Positions 7,667 to 16,740 of a DNA stretch of 64,000 nt are shown here, one piece after another (within the stretch, counting starts at the first letter, position 1; each line of letters starts with the position of its first letter). Both the position numbers and the translations under genes were made by a program. This stretch comes from an uncultured Roseobacter sp. (GTDB taxonomy: Bacteria; Pseudomonadota; Alphaproteobacteria; Rhodobacterales; Rhodobacteraceae): the NCBI RefSeq assembly GCF_947495275.1, contig NZ_CANLYL010000010.1, positions 1 to 64,000 on the forward strand. Reading direction: 5' to 3'. The notes below the pieces were generated by a model. That model did not search any database. It was not told the origin of the DNA and saw only the letters and a list, made by a program, of their open reading frames with translations.

Positions 7667-9294
7667 TGCGTCGGATCCGCTGCGCCATCTATACCCGAAA
7701 AAGCTCGGAGGAGGGTCTGGAGCAGGACTTCAACTCGCTGGATGCGCAACGGGAGGCCTGTGAGGCCTATGTCGCCAGCCAGAAGCACGAAGGCTGGGAG
7801 TTGCTGCCAGATTGTTATGACGATGGCGGGATCTCGGGCGGTCATCTTGATCGGCCTTCCTTACAGCGTCTGATGCGGGCAGTGGACGACAAACGTGTGG
7901 ATCAGATCGTCGTCTACAAGATCGACCGGCTGACCCGGTCTCTGGCCGACTTCGCCAAGCTGGTCGAGCGTCTGGATCGGGCGGATGCGTCCTTCGTGTC
8001 GGTCACCCAATCGTTCAACACGGCCACCAGCATGGGGCGGCTTACCCTCAATGTCCTTCTGAGCTTTGCCCAGTTCGAGCGCGAAGTCACGGCGGAACGC
8101 ATCCGCGACAAGATTGCGGCCTCCAAGCGCAAAGGGCTCTGGATGGGTGGGACTGTCCCGCTCGGCTACGAGGCGGATGGCCGGACGCTGAAGATCGAAC
8201 CGGACGAGGCGAAAACCATCAGGGCTCTTTATGAACTGTATCTGGAACATGGTCTCATCCGTGTCGTGAAAGACCGCGCAGAGGATCTTGGCCTCAGGTC
8301 ACGTGAGCGCGTTCACAGGGCAGGGCGTATCTCCGGCGGCACCCCTTTTGATCGCAGCCACATCCATCACATCCTGAGCAACCCGATCTATGCCGGGCGG
8401 ATCCGGCACAAGGAACAGGTTTACAACGGACAGCATCCGGCAATTATCGGCCCGGTGACCTGGGACCAGGTCCAGCAGATGCTGAAAGAAGGAGCCGCAA
8501 CGGCCCGTGGCACAAAGCGCAGGGTCACACGATCGCCGCTGGCCGGCAAACTCTATGATGAAACCGGCGACCGCCTGACGCCCAGTGACAGCCGGAAGAA
8601 TGGCAGGCGACTGCGCTACTATATCTCTCACAGGTTGGTGAAGGATCGGAGCCGGAAGCATCCGGACGCCTGGCGTTTGCCGGCAGACCAGCTGGAGGGG
8701 CTGATTGCCGATCTGGTCAGACAGCATTTGAAGCGACCGGATGTTGCAATGCGGCTTATCCCGGATCTGCCCGCGTCAGAGGTCACCGCCAGATCAGCTG
8801 GCCTGCATGCCATCCGGCAGACCACGGAATGTCTGCATCTGATCGAACGCGCTGACATGAGCCAGGGAGAAGTGTCCGTTCGGTTGTGTCAGACCAGACT
8901 TGCCTCGGTTCTTAAATGTGATGCAGACCTGATCAACACAGAAGAGCTGATCCTCATGTCGCCATTCCGGATGCGCAGGCGCGGTGTCGAGCTGAAACTG
9001 CATCTTGGGGACGCGGCACCCAAAGCCGATGTGACGTTGGTTCGGAACATCGTCAAAGCGCAGAGGTGGATGGCGATGATTGTTGCCGGAAAGACATTCA
9101 CTGAGATCGCACAGGCCGAGGGCACATCAAAGCGCCGGGTGCAGGATGTTGTCGACCTTGCGATGCTCGCACCAGACATCCTGCATGCGATCGCAGCCGG
9201 TGAGCAGTCGGAGGGTGTGACGTCTGACCGTCTCATCAAGTCAGGCGTTCCCGCCGACTGGTCAGAACAGCGCGCAAAGTTCGCGAAGCTGTAA
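7666..9294 (+). CDS. large serine recombinase (site-specific integrase/resolvase)
   Basis: 542 residues. The start was set at the ATG overlapping the DUF2924 stop; the open frame runs 115 codons further upstream but is not coding there. The N-terminal resolvase domain begins CAIYTRKSSEEGL, with the catalytic serine most likely Ser13, and continues through LSFAQFEREVTAERIRDK. The middle Recombinase domain (about 180-300) includes GTPFDRSHIHHILSNPIYAG. The C-terminal part ends with a helix-turn-helix-like segment (TFTEIAQAEGTSKRRVQDV). It probably moves the surrounding cassette or island. It reads toward the tRNA-Gln boundary. Confidence 0.93.
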   Translation: MRRIRCAIYTRKSSEEGLEQDFNSLDAQREACEAYVASQKHEGWELLPDCYDDGGISGGHLDRPSLQRLMRAVDDKRVDQIVVYKIDRLTRSLADFAKLVERLDRADASFVSVTQSFNTATSMGRLTLNVLLSFAQFEREVTAERIRDKIAASKRKGLWMGGTVPLGYEADGRTLKIEPDEAKTIRALYELYLEHGLIRVVKDRAEDLGLRSRERVHRAGRISGGTPFDRSHIHHILSNPIYAGRIRHKEQVYNGQHPAIIGPVTWDQVQQMLKEGAATARGTKRRVTRSPLAGKLYDETGDRLTPSDSRKNGRRLRYYISHRLVKDRSRKHPDAWRLPADQLEGLIADLVRQHLKRPDVAMRLIPDLPASEVTARSAGLHAIRQTTECLHLIERADMSQGEVSVRLCQTRLASVLKCDADLINTEELILMSPFRMRRRGVELKLHLGDAAPKADVTLVRNIVKAQRWMAMIVAGKTFTEIAQAEGTSKRRVQDVVDLAMLAPDILHAIAAGEQSEGVTSDRLIKSGVPADWSEQRAKFAKL

Positions 9295-9341
9295 GCTGAG
9301 ACCTTCCGCAACCCCTCAAACCCGTACCGTCGGAATCGCAA

Positions 9342-9395
9342 ACAGAGACCAGGGCCTGAAACTGGCCCGATCTGCGCTCACGTGCGGGTCTCTGT
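9342..9395. repeat. 9-base inverted repeat between recombinase and tRNA
   Basis: ACAGAGACC at 9342-9350 is matched exactly by GGTCTCTGT at 9387-9395, with 36 bases between. There is no T-run, so it is not a standard terminator. It may be part of a recombination site or coincidental. Confidence 0.35.
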
Positions 9396-9476
9396 CGGAA
9401 ACCGCCTGTGCCAGGCGCCCGAAAACACGACACAATCAAGCGGCAAGTGCTCGGCAGTCAGAATCTCGGGAGTGGG

Positions 9477-9551
9477 TGGCTGGGATGGTAGGATTCGAAC
9501 CTACGGTACACTGTACCAAAAACAGTTGCCTTACCACTTGGCTACATCCCA
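9477..9551 (-). tRNA. tRNA-Gln (anticodon TTG), with encoded CCA
   Basis: Read on the minus strand, the gene starts TGGGATGTAGCC and folds into a full cloverleaf. The anticodon stem ACTGT/ACAGT encloses the loop TTTTGGT with anticodon TTG. The T-arm has GGTTCGAATCC. The acceptor stem TGGGATG/CATCCCA is followed by discriminator G and encoded CCA (9479-9477). Its 3' end points toward the recombinase and CBASS island, the usual arrangement when an island uses the tRNA 3' end as its attachment site. Confidence 0.95.
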
Positions 9552-9681
9552 ACGTGTGGCGGTAATTAAGCCCCTGTGCGCCGACGTGCAAGACCCGTTT
9601 TGGACAAAAATGGTGCAAAAATCCTGAACGCTCAGCAAATTGCATGGTGACAATCACGCTCCGAAGCCATGCAAGACAACC

Positions 9682-10677
9682 TTACTCTTTCGTAACATCA
9701 ATCAGAATCGCGCCGGAGCGGGCGGAGGCTTCGACGGCTTCATGTGCCTGTGCCGTGCTTGTCAGTGGAAAAACCGCCTCTACCGGACAATCGAGCACAT
9801 TTGCCTCAAGGGCGGTGTGTAGCCAATCAATAGTCTGCCGGCGCCGATCCTCTGGCAGCAGATAGATCAAGGCGATGTCGATGGTGACGGCCTTGAAAAG
9901 CAGCGGATAAAAGGGAAGGGTGGGTGACATTTCTTGCGCAGAACCATAAGCGGCAATAGTTCCGTTGGGGGCAATGACTTCGGTGTCAGTTTCAATGTTT
10001 TTGCCGAATTCGACCTCGACGATCCGCTCGATCAGCTGCCCATTGTTTGCATCCAGTATCTGTTGCGCAAGATCGGTAGCGCTATAATCCAGAACAGTGT
10101 CGGCACCAGCTTGTCGGCAGCGTTCCATTCCCGCCCCGCGCGCTGTCGCGATGACATTTGCACCGCCCCATTTGGCCAGTTTTACGGCAAGATGACCGAC
10201 AGTCCCCGCGCCGCCTTGGATCAACAGGGTCTTGCCCGAGACCGGACCATTCCCGAACACCACGTGAGCTGCGGTCAATCCCGGGATTCCCAGTATCGCA
10301 CCGGTTTCGAAGCTGACATTGGAAGGGAGCGAAACGGCTTGCTCTGAGGGCAGGCAAATCGATGCTGCAGCGGTGCCAAAAGCACGCTGCCATTGCCCGT
10401 TCCAAATCCACACCCGTTCTCCTATCCGAGACCGGGCGACACCCTGTCCAACCGCGCAGATAACGCCGGAACCATCGCTGTGCGGAATGATCTGGGGGAA
10501 GGCGGGTCTGGTGACGCCAGGCCGTGAACCGGCACGCGCCTTTACATCTGATGGGTTCACGCCGGAATAAACCAGCTCCACGCAGACTTCACCAGGCTCA
10601 GGTACGGGAGGGTCAATTTCGATCAGTTTCAGCACGTCACTTGCTGCGCCAAATGTTTCGTAAACAATTGCCTTCAT
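9682..10677 (-). CDS. NADPH:quinone oxidoreductase (zinc-free MDR family)
   Basis: 331 residues from the ATG six bases after GGAAG; a GTG one codon earlier is possible. It has the MDR N-terminal GroES-like fold (VYSGVNPSDVKARAG) and a Rossmann nucleotide-binding motif LIQGGAGTVGHLAVKLAKWGG. The structural and catalytic zinc cysteines of alcohol dehydrogenases are absent, which points to the zeta-crystallin/quinone reductase branch. It probably reduces quinones or unsaturated carbonyls with NADPH in the cytoplasm. It lies just outside the island boundary, divergent from the dehalogenase gene. Confidence 0.85.
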   Translation of the reverse strand: MKAIVYETFGAASDVLKLIEIDPPVPEPGEVCVELVYSGVNPSDVKARAGSRPGVTRPAFPQIIPHSDGSGVICAVGQGVARSRIGERVWIWNGQWQRAFGTAAASICLPSEQAVSLPSNVSFETGAILGIPGLTAAHVVFGNGPVSGKTLLIQGGAGTVGHLAVKLAKWGGANVIATARGAGMERCRQAGADTVLDYSATDLAQQILDANNGQLIERIVEVEFGKNIETDTEVIAPNGTIAAYGSAQEMSPTLPFYPLLFKAVTIDIALIYLLPEDRRRQTIDWLHTALEANVLDCPVEAVFPLTSTAQAHEAVEASARSGAILIDVTKE

Positions 10678-10773
10678 CACGAACTTCCTTTGTGTTTTGG
10701 GCGGATCGAGACTAGCCTACCCTTGCATCGCAGGAATGCCAGAGGCGATGCACTCATTTTTCGGAAGGTCAAG

Positions 10774-11679
10774 ATGCGGGTGCTGCGTACGCCAGATGCA
10801 AGGTTTGACGGCTTGACCGATTTTCCTTATCGGCCGAATTACCTCGGCGTCGATGACACATCGGGTGGCGCGTTGCGGCTGCATTACCTGGACGAAGGGC
10901 CCGCCGCGACCAACACAATTCTCTGCATGCATGGCGAGCCGACGTGGAGTTATCTCTACCGCCATATGATTCCCGTTTTTGTAAAGGCGGGGCATCGTGT
11001 GGTTGCCCCCGACCTTGTGGGCTTTGGCAGGTCCGATAAGCCGGTGGAACGCTCAGATTATACGTATCAACATCATGTCGACTGGATGGCGGATGCGTTG
11101 GAGCAGTTGGACCTGCAGGACATTACGCTGGTCTGTCAGGACTGGGGCGGGTTGATAGGTTTGCGGCTGCTTGCCGCGATGCCGCATCGCTTTGCCAGAT
11201 TGGTCGTTGCAAATACCGCGCTGCCGACAGGTGATCAGCCGATGGGTCGGGCGTTTGAAAGTTGGCGCAGCTATTCTCAGGAAACGCCGGAGTTCCGTGC
11301 CGGAAGAATTGTCAGCGGCGGGACGGTTTCGAAACTGTCAGAGGCAGAGATCGCCGCCTATGATGCGCCTTTTCCGGATGCATCCTATCAGGCCGGCGCG
11401 CGTGAATTCCCGATGCTGGTGCCTGATCGTCCGGATGATCCAGCATCAGAACCTAACCGCGCCGCATGGCAGGTGTTGCGCCGCTTGCAGCTTCCGGTAC
11501 TCACCGCGTTCGGAGCTGAAGACAAGGTTATGGCTGGTGGCGAAATCGCGTTCCAACGCGAGATGCCCGGGGCCGCGGGCCAGCCCCATGTGATCCTGGA
11601 GAGAGCAGGGCATTTTCTTCAGGAAGATGTCGGGCCGGAGCTGGCAGCGATCATAAATCAGTTCATTGCGGCCAACTGA
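10774..11679 (+). CDS. haloalkane dehalogenase (alpha/beta hydrolase, HLD-I type)
   Basis: 301 residues from the ATG after GGAAGG. The catalytic set matches Xanthobacter DhlA: nucleophile Asp123 with halide-binding Trp124 (CQDWGGLIG), oxyanion segment HGEPTW (53-58), cap-domain Trp164 as possible second halide ligand, Asp250 (GAEDKV) and His280 (AGHFLQED). It would hydrolyse carbon-halogen bonds of small haloalkanes to alcohols and halide in the cytoplasm. Such genes are frequent in marine roseobacters. An epoxide hydrolase is the nearest alternative, but DWGG and the cap Trp favour a dehalogenase. Confidence 0.85.
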   Translation: MRVLRTPDARFDGLTDFPYRPNYLGVDDTSGGALRLHYLDEGPAATNTILCMHGEPTWSYLYRHMIPVFVKAGHRVVAPDLVGFGRSDKPVERSDYTYQHHVDWMADALEQLDLQDITLVCQDWGGLIGLRLLAAMPHRFARLVVANTALPTGDQPMGRAFESWRSYSQETPEFRAGRIVSGGTVSKLSEAEIAAYDAPFPDASYQAGAREFPMLVPDRPDDPASEPNRAAWQVLRRLQLPVLTAFGAEDKVMAGGEIAFQREMPGAAGQPHVILERAGHFLQEDVGPELAAIINQFIAAN

Positions 11680-11698
11680 GACGGCGTAGGTAGCCTCG

Positions 11699-12202
11699 TT
11701 ATTCCCTGATCTCTTCCACGGAAACGCCCCAGAGGCGTGATTTTGGGGCCCATCCGCGATAGCCGCCGGATTTCAGTTGGCACCATTCCGGACCACATTT
11801 GCCAAGCCGTGCAATCACACCGGCTTCGAGTGCCGCGTTTATTGGGGCTTCCGGATCGGGCCGCATATGCAAAGGCAACATGTCCTGTTCCACGATCACG
11901 GTACGCACGCCTGACAAGAGCGAGTAGTGGACCCACCCCCCCTGACCATCGCGGTCTTCGACGCGGCGCCAATGCCCGTGCTCTGCGGTGATTCGCAGCG
12001 GCATATCGCGATGCTTGAAAACCCAGTCAATGCGATGGGTCAGCGACGGACCGCGCCGCACGTTGCCTTCTGCGGCTTTCATGGAAACGAACCGCGGCAA
12101 GGGAAGATGCGTGACCGGGCCCTTGTCCCGCGCAAGAGCAGGCTGGGCAGCAGCGGCAAAAACAAGCGCTGCGGCAAGGGCCGACAGGAAGAATTTGGTC
12201 AT
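11699..12202 (-). CDS. secreted SH3-domain protein
   Basis: 167 residues. The start is the ATG giving MTKFFLSALAAALVFAA, a clear signal peptide probably cleaved after ALA near residue 23; upstream in-frame sequence is not coding. Two bacterial SH3-like repeats follow: one with GNVRRGPSLTHRIDWVF and GHWRRVEDRDGQGGWVH, the second with MRPDPEAPINAALEAGVIARL and SGGYRGWAPKSRLWGV. Such periplasmic proteins are thought to bind the cell wall; the precise role is unknown. Divergent from the following dehydrogenase. Confidence 0.85.
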   Translation of the reverse strand: MTKFFLSALAAALVFAAAAQPALARDKGPVTHLPLPRFVSMKAAEGNVRRGPSLTHRIDWVFKHRDMPLRITAEHGHWRRVEDRDGQGGWVHYSLLSGVRTVIVEQDMLPLHMRPDPEAPINAALEAGVIARLGKCGPEWCQLKSGGYRGWAPKSRLWGVSVEEIRE

Positions 12203-12320
12203 GACATCGCCCGTTATTCGTATTTTGCTCTTTTGAGGGCCCGAGGTTCTTGTGCCCCGTCGCCATCTCCGCCACCATGCCATGAAAAGCATCGTTGCGC
12301 CAAGTCCGGGGAGGCTCAAA

Positions 12321-13307
12321 ATGTCAAAGCCAAAGCTGAGTGTTGTCGTTACGCGACGGTTACCCGAAGCGGTTGAAACACGTCTCTCTGAACTCTTTGA
12401 CGTCAAATTACGGCAGGATGACACGCCGATGAGCAGATCAGAGCTATCGGAAGCTGTCAAAGCGGCTGACGTACTGGTCCCCACGGTAACCGATGACATC
12501 GATTCTGCCTTGATCGGGCAGGCCAGCGACCGCCTGAAACTGATTGCGAACTACGGGGCGGGTGTCGATCACATAGACGTATCAACAGCGCGTCAGCGCG
12601 GCATTCTGGTGTCGAACACGCCCGGTGTTCTGACGGATGACACGGCTGACATGACCATGGCGCTTTTACTGGCGGTCCTGCGGCGTATTCCCGAAGGCCT
12701 GTCCGTCATGCAATCCGATACGTGGGAAGGTTGGGCACCGACCGCACATCTGGGTGGTCGTGTGGGCGGGCGCAGGCTTGGCATTTTGGGCATGGGGCGC
12801 ATTGGTCAAGCGGTTGCGCGGCGGGCTGCGGCCTTCGGCATGCAGGTGCACTATCACAACCGGCGACGGTTACGCCCTGAAATCGAAGCAGACCTTGAAG
12901 CGACTTATTGGGAAAGCCTGGATCAGATGGTCGCCCGGATGGACGTCATTTCGGTGAACTGCCCGGCCACGCCCTCGACGTTCCATCTGATGAATGCCCG
13001 TCGCTTGAAACTGATGAAGCCGGAGGCCGTGATCGTGAATACCTCGCGTGGGGAGGTCATCGACGAGAACGCACTGACGCGCATGCTGCGCGCGGATGAG
13101 ATCGCTGGTGCCGGGCTAGATGTTTACGAACACGGGACCAAGGTGAACCCGCGCCTGCGTGAATTGAGTAACGTTGTCCTCCTGCCGCACATGGGCTCTG
13201 CCACCCGAGAAGGCCGGTTGGAAATGGGCGAGAAAGTGATCATCAATATCAAAACCTTTGACGATGGCCACCGGCCACCGGACCAGGTTGTACCTTCCAT
13301 GCTTTGA
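12321..13307 (+). CDS. D-2-hydroxyacid dehydrogenase, glyoxylate/hydroxypyruvate-reductase-like
   Basis: 328 residues from the ATG after GGGGAGG. The NAD(P)-binding Rossmann motif is LGILGMGRIGQAVARR. Catalytic Arg lies in VNTSRGEVID, Glu in the GAGLDVYEH region and His in LLPHMGSAT. The substrate-loop NYGAGVDHID is typical of glyoxylate reductase (GyaR) relatives. It would reduce glyoxylate or hydroxypyruvate, a role that fits the glycolate-type oxidase encoded downstream. Substrate is inferred from similarity. Confidence 0.85.
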   Translation: MSKPKLSVVVTRRLPEAVETRLSELFDVKLRQDDTPMSRSELSEAVKAADVLVPTVTDDIDSALIGQASDRLKLIANYGAGVDHIDVSTARQRGILVSNTPGVLTDDTADMTMALLLAVLRRIPEGLSVMQSDTWEGWAPTAHLGGRVGGRRLGILGMGRIGQAVARRAAAFGMQVHYHNRRRLRPEIEADLEATYWESLDQMVARMDVISVNCPATPSTFHLMNARRLKLMKPEAVIVNTSRGEVIDENALTRMLRADEIAGAGLDVYEHGTKVNPRLRELSNVVLLPHMGSATREGRLEMGEKVIINIKTFDDGHRPPDQVVPSML

Positions 13308-13334
13308 CTTCCCTCTCAACAGATCGGAGACGAT

Positions 13335-15113
13335 ATGCGCTATTTTCTCAGTGGACTGACCCTGCTAGCCGCTTCCGCGGTGCATGCACAGCAAGCCGCC
13401 GACGCGGTACAACCCGAAGCTGCGACACAAGGCGCATTCCAGGCGATCTCGCCGGAGGTGGCGACCGCGCTGGACGCGAAATTTGCCGGTGTCCCGGTCG
13501 AGGCGCAGAACTGGATGGTGGCCGCAGCCAACCCCTGGGCGGTCAAGGCCGGTGCCGATGCGCTGGCAAATGGTGGCTCTGCAGCGGACGCGTTGGTCGC
13601 CGTTCAGGCGATGCTTGGACTGGTTGAACCGCAGTCCTCCGGCATCGGCGGTGGCGCATTTCTGGTGTATTATGACGCGGAAACGGCGACATTGACGACG
13701 CTCGACGGGCGGGAAACGGCCCCCTTGGCGGCAACACCTCGCCTGTTTCAGGACGGTGATGGCGAACCATTGGGTTTTTACGATGCGGTTGTGGGCGGTC
13801 TTTCGGTCGGAACGCCCGGTACTCCGGCCCTGATGGAGGATGCGCACGTGCGTTGGGGCAAGTTGCCCTGGGCAGATCTGTTGGCCCCGGCCATAGAGCG
13901 TGCCGAGAGCGGATTTGACGTCTCCCCGCGACTGGCAGGCTTGATCGAGGGCGATGCGGAACGGCTTGGGCGATTTGCCGCCACGTCCGAGTATTTCATG
14001 CCCGGAGGGACGCCGCTTGCGGCCGGTGATCTGCTGCAAAACCAGGCATATGCCGACACTCTGCGCGCCATGGCGGATGGCGGTGCGCGGGCGTTTTACA
14101 CCGGCGATATTGCGGCGGATATCGTGGCGACTGTGCAGGGGGCAGAAGGCAACCCCGGCGTGCTTTCTGCCGTTGATCTGAGCATTTACCGCGTCAAGGA
14201 GCGCCCGCCGGTCTGCGCGACCTACCGCGCCCACAACGTCTGCGGCATGGGACCGCCGTCATCTGGCGCTTTGACCGTTGGTCAAATCCTGGGGATACTG
14301 GAAAACTATGACCTGAGTGCGGGGCCAAATGATCCGGAGGTCCGGCGTCTGATCGGCGATGCCTCGCGTTTGGCCTTCGCCGATCGTGGTCGTTACATGG
14401 CGGACAGTGATTTTGTGCCGGTGCCGACAGAGGGGCTCGTTGCGCCCGCTTATCTGGCCGAGAGAGCCAAACTGCTGGGTGGTGATGCCGCGCTTGCAGA
14501 GGTTGCCCCGGGTACGCCGGAATTCGACCATGCGCTGATCTGGGCAGATGACGCCTCCATCGAACTGCCTTCAACCTCGCACTTCGTGATCGTCGATGCG
14601 ATGGGCAATGTGGCCTCGATGACAACAACCATTGAGAACGGGTTTGGCAGCCGGTTGATGGTGCGCGGGTTTCTGTTGAATAATGAGCTGACCGATTTCT
14701 CTTTCCGCTCGCAGGCAGATGGCGTGCCCATCGCCAATCGGGTGGAGCCGGGCAAACGCCCGCGGTCGTCCATGGCACCCAGCATCGTGATGAAAGACGG
14801 CGCGCCGGTTCTGGCCATCGGCAGCCCGGGGGGCAGCCGCATCATTGGCTATGTCGCCGAAAGCATCATCGCGCATCTGGACTGGGGGATGGACGTGCAA
14901 CAGGCCGTATCCGTCCCGCATGCGGTCAACCGGTTCGGCAAATACGATGTGGAGGAAGGGACTTCCGCCGAGGCGCTGACCGAAGCGTTGACCGGCATGG
15001 GGTTCGAGGTTGGCGCGCGCGCGCTTACGTCCGGGCTGCATGCCATCTCCATTGGTGAGACGCTGAAAGGGGGCGCTGACCCCAGACGTGAAGGCATCGC
15101 GCTGGGGCAATAG
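13335..15113 (+). CDS. ggt: gamma-glutamyltransferase (periplasmic)
   Basis: 592 residues with signal peptide MRYFLSGLTLLAASAVHA. The N-terminal region has the substrate-pocket segments SGIGGGAFLVYYD and LDGRETAP. The autoprocessing site is LPSTSHFVIVD, where the Thr would become the N-terminal nucleophile of the small subunit. The small subunit then shows NGFGSRLMVRGFLLNNELTDFSF, PGKRPRSSMAPSIV and GSPGGSRIIGYV. It cleaves or transfers the glutamyl group of glutathione and other gamma-glutamyl compounds in the periplasm. It lies between two oxidoreductase genes in the same direction with short gaps, so co-transcription is likely. Confidence 0.93.
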   Translation: MRYFLSGLTLLAASAVHAQQAADAVQPEAATQGAFQAISPEVATALDAKFAGVPVEAQNWMVAAANPWAVKAGADALANGGSAADALVAVQAMLGLVEPQSSGIGGGAFLVYYDAETATLTTLDGRETAPLAATPRLFQDGDGEPLGFYDAVVGGLSVGTPGTPALMEDAHVRWGKLPWADLLAPAIERAESGFDVSPRLAGLIEGDAERLGRFAATSEYFMPGGTPLAAGDLLQNQAYADTLRAMADGGARAFYTGDIAADIVATVQGAEGNPGVLSAVDLSIYRVKERPPVCATYRAHNVCGMGPPSSGALTVGQILGILENYDLSAGPNDPEVRRLIGDASRLAFADRGRYMADSDFVPVPTEGLVAPAYLAERAKLLGGDAALAEVAPGTPEFDHALIWADDASIELPSTSHFVIVDAMGNVASMTTTIENGFGSRLMVRGFLLNNELTDFSFRSQADGVPIANRVEPGKRPRSSMAPSIVMKDGAPVLAIGSPGGSRIIGYVAESIIAHLDWGMDVQQAVSVPHAVNRFGKYDVEEGTSAEALTEALTGMGFEVGARALTSGLHAISIGETLKGGADPRREGIALGQ

Positions 15114-15140
15114 CCCGCGCGCGGTCAGGAGGACGAACCT

Positions 15141-16541
15141 ATGGTCAAGCACGCCGATCTGCCGCGGAATGACACGGGGATAGAAACGGCTCTAGGGGTG
15201 CTGAAACAGCGCTTTGGCGAGCAACTTCAAACCGGCCAGGCCATTCGCGAGCAGCATGGGCACACAACCACATGGATCGAAAACCAGCCGCCCGATGCGG
15301 TGGTCTTTCCGGCCTCCACACAGGAAGTTTCCGATATTGTAACTGTCTGCGCGCAGCATGACGTACCCGTCATTCCCTTTGGAACGGGCACCTCGCTTGA
15401 AGGGCATGTCAATGCGCCGGCGGGCGGGGTGTGCATCGACGTGAGTCGGATGGACAGGGTGGTTGAGGTCAATCAGGGTGATCTTGATTGCCGTGTGCAA
15501 CCCGGTGTGACGCGTGAAGCGCTCAACACGCATCTGCGTGATCAGGGGCTGTTTTTTCCCATTGATCCGGGGGCCAATGCATCGCTGGGCGGGATGGCCG
15601 CCACCAATGCGTCGGGCACCAACGCTGTGCGCTACGGGACAATGAAGGACAATGTGCTGGCGGTTGAGGCGGTGATGGCGGATGGCAGGATCATTCGGAC
15701 AGGCACGCGTGCGCGAAAGTCATCCGCCGGGTATGATCTGACGCGTTTGCTGGTGGGTTCGGAAGGAACTTTATGCGTCATTACGGAAATCACCCTGCAA
15801 CTTCAGGGCATTCCCGAGGCGATAAGTGCCGCCAGTTGTTCTTTTGCCTCCGTGGATGCAGCCTGCCAGACCGTAATGTCGGTTATCCAATATGGTTTGC
15901 CGGTCGCCAGAATTGAACTGCTGGACGAAACCACGGTCAATGCCGTCAATGCCTATTCAAAGCTGAGCCTGCCGGAAACACCGCTTTTGCTGCTGGAGTT
16001 TCACGGAACTGAAGCCAGCGTGGCAGAACAGGCCGAGATTTTTGGCGCCCTTTCGGAAGAGCATGGCGGGATCGGCTATCAGGCCACGGCGACAACGGAA
16101 GAGCGTAACAGGCTCTGGCAGGCGCGGCATGACGCCTATTGGGCGATGTTGCAGTATCGCTCGGGCGCGCAGGGGATCGCCACGGATGTTTGCGTCCCCA
16201 TTTCCCGGTTGGCAGATTGTGTGGGGGAGGCGCAGGCCAAAGCGGCTGATCTCTCTTTGGTCGCACCAATTTTAGGCCATGCGGGGGACGGTAATTTCCA
16301 CGTCTCTCTGCTGGTCGATATGTCAAATGCCGAAGAATTGGAAAGGGCGGCGGGCTATGTAAGCTGGCTGAACGATCTGGCCATTTCAATGGATGGCACC
16401 TGCACGGGCGAGCACGGCATCGGGCAGGGCAAACGGCCCTATCTGGTCAAGGAACTGGGGGAGGCGACCCTGGTAATGTCGGCGATAAAACTGGCGCTCG
16501 ATCCGCAGAACATCATGAACCCGGGGAAGGTTCTGCAATAG
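15141..16541 (+). CDS. FAD-linked oxidase of the D-lactate dehydrogenase (cytochrome)/glycolate oxidase GlcD family
   Basis: 466 residues. The FAD-binding PCMH-type domain includes PVIPFGTGTSLEGH, DPGANASLGGMAATNASG and LLVGSEGTLCVITEITL. The C-terminal cap ends with GHAGDGNFH, the metal/substrate histidine motif, then CTGEHGIGQGK and ALDPQNIMNPGKVL. It oxidises a 2-hydroxyacid such as D-lactate or glycolate and passes electrons to the respiratory chain. No GlcE or GlcF partner is adjacent, which favours the single-subunit D-lactate-dehydrogenase type. The exact substrate is open. Confidence 0.87.
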   Translation: MVKHADLPRNDTGIETALGVLKQRFGEQLQTGQAIREQHGHTTTWIENQPPDAVVFPASTQEVSDIVTVCAQHDVPVIPFGTGTSLEGHVNAPAGGVCIDVSRMDRVVEVNQGDLDCRVQPGVTREALNTHLRDQGLFFPIDPGANASLGGMAATNASGTNAVRYGTMKDNVLAVEAVMADGRIIRTGTRARKSSAGYDLTRLLVGSEGTLCVITEITLQLQGIPEAISAASCSFASVDAACQTVMSVIQYGLPVARIELLDETTVNAVNAYSKLSLPETPLLLLEFHGTEASVAEQAEIFGALSEEHGGIGYQATATTEERNRLWQARHDAYWAMLQYRSGAQGIATDVCVPISRLADCVGEAQAKAADLSLVAPILGHAGDGNFHVSLLVDMSNAEELERAAGYVSWLNDLAISMDGTCTGEHGIGQGKRPYLVKELGEATLVMSAIKLALDPQNIMNPGKVLQ

Positions 16542-16672
16542 ACAACGCAGTTGGAAAAAGACCGGTGGCCTGACGCCCATCTTACCCGCAGTGCCAAACA
16601 CGGAGGCTCTTTTGCAAGGGGAGCTTCAGGTGGCTGCGGGCTTTGATGTCGCTTTCCCACCATGACCGGTCG

Positions 16673-16693
16673 GGCGCGTTTTGCGCCGTTTTT
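16673..16693 (+). terminator. short rho-independent terminator
   Basis: Stem GGCGC/GCGCC around a GTTTT loop, followed by G and five Ts, located 130 bases after the FAD-oxidase stop. The stem is only five base pairs, so its strength is uncertain. Confidence 0.5.
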
Positions 16694-16740
16694 CATCAAC
16701 GGCTAATGCTACCCAAACAGATTGTCATGGAGCCTGTGTC

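Noticed and set aside
9382-9627. 81-codon plus-strand frame over the tRNA gene
   Set aside because: Its core is the reverse complement of tRNA-Gln, a well-known source of false genes.
13365-14234. 289-codon antisense frame within ggt
   Set aside because: The ggt frame has signal peptide and catalytic motifs throughout; the antisense reading has none.
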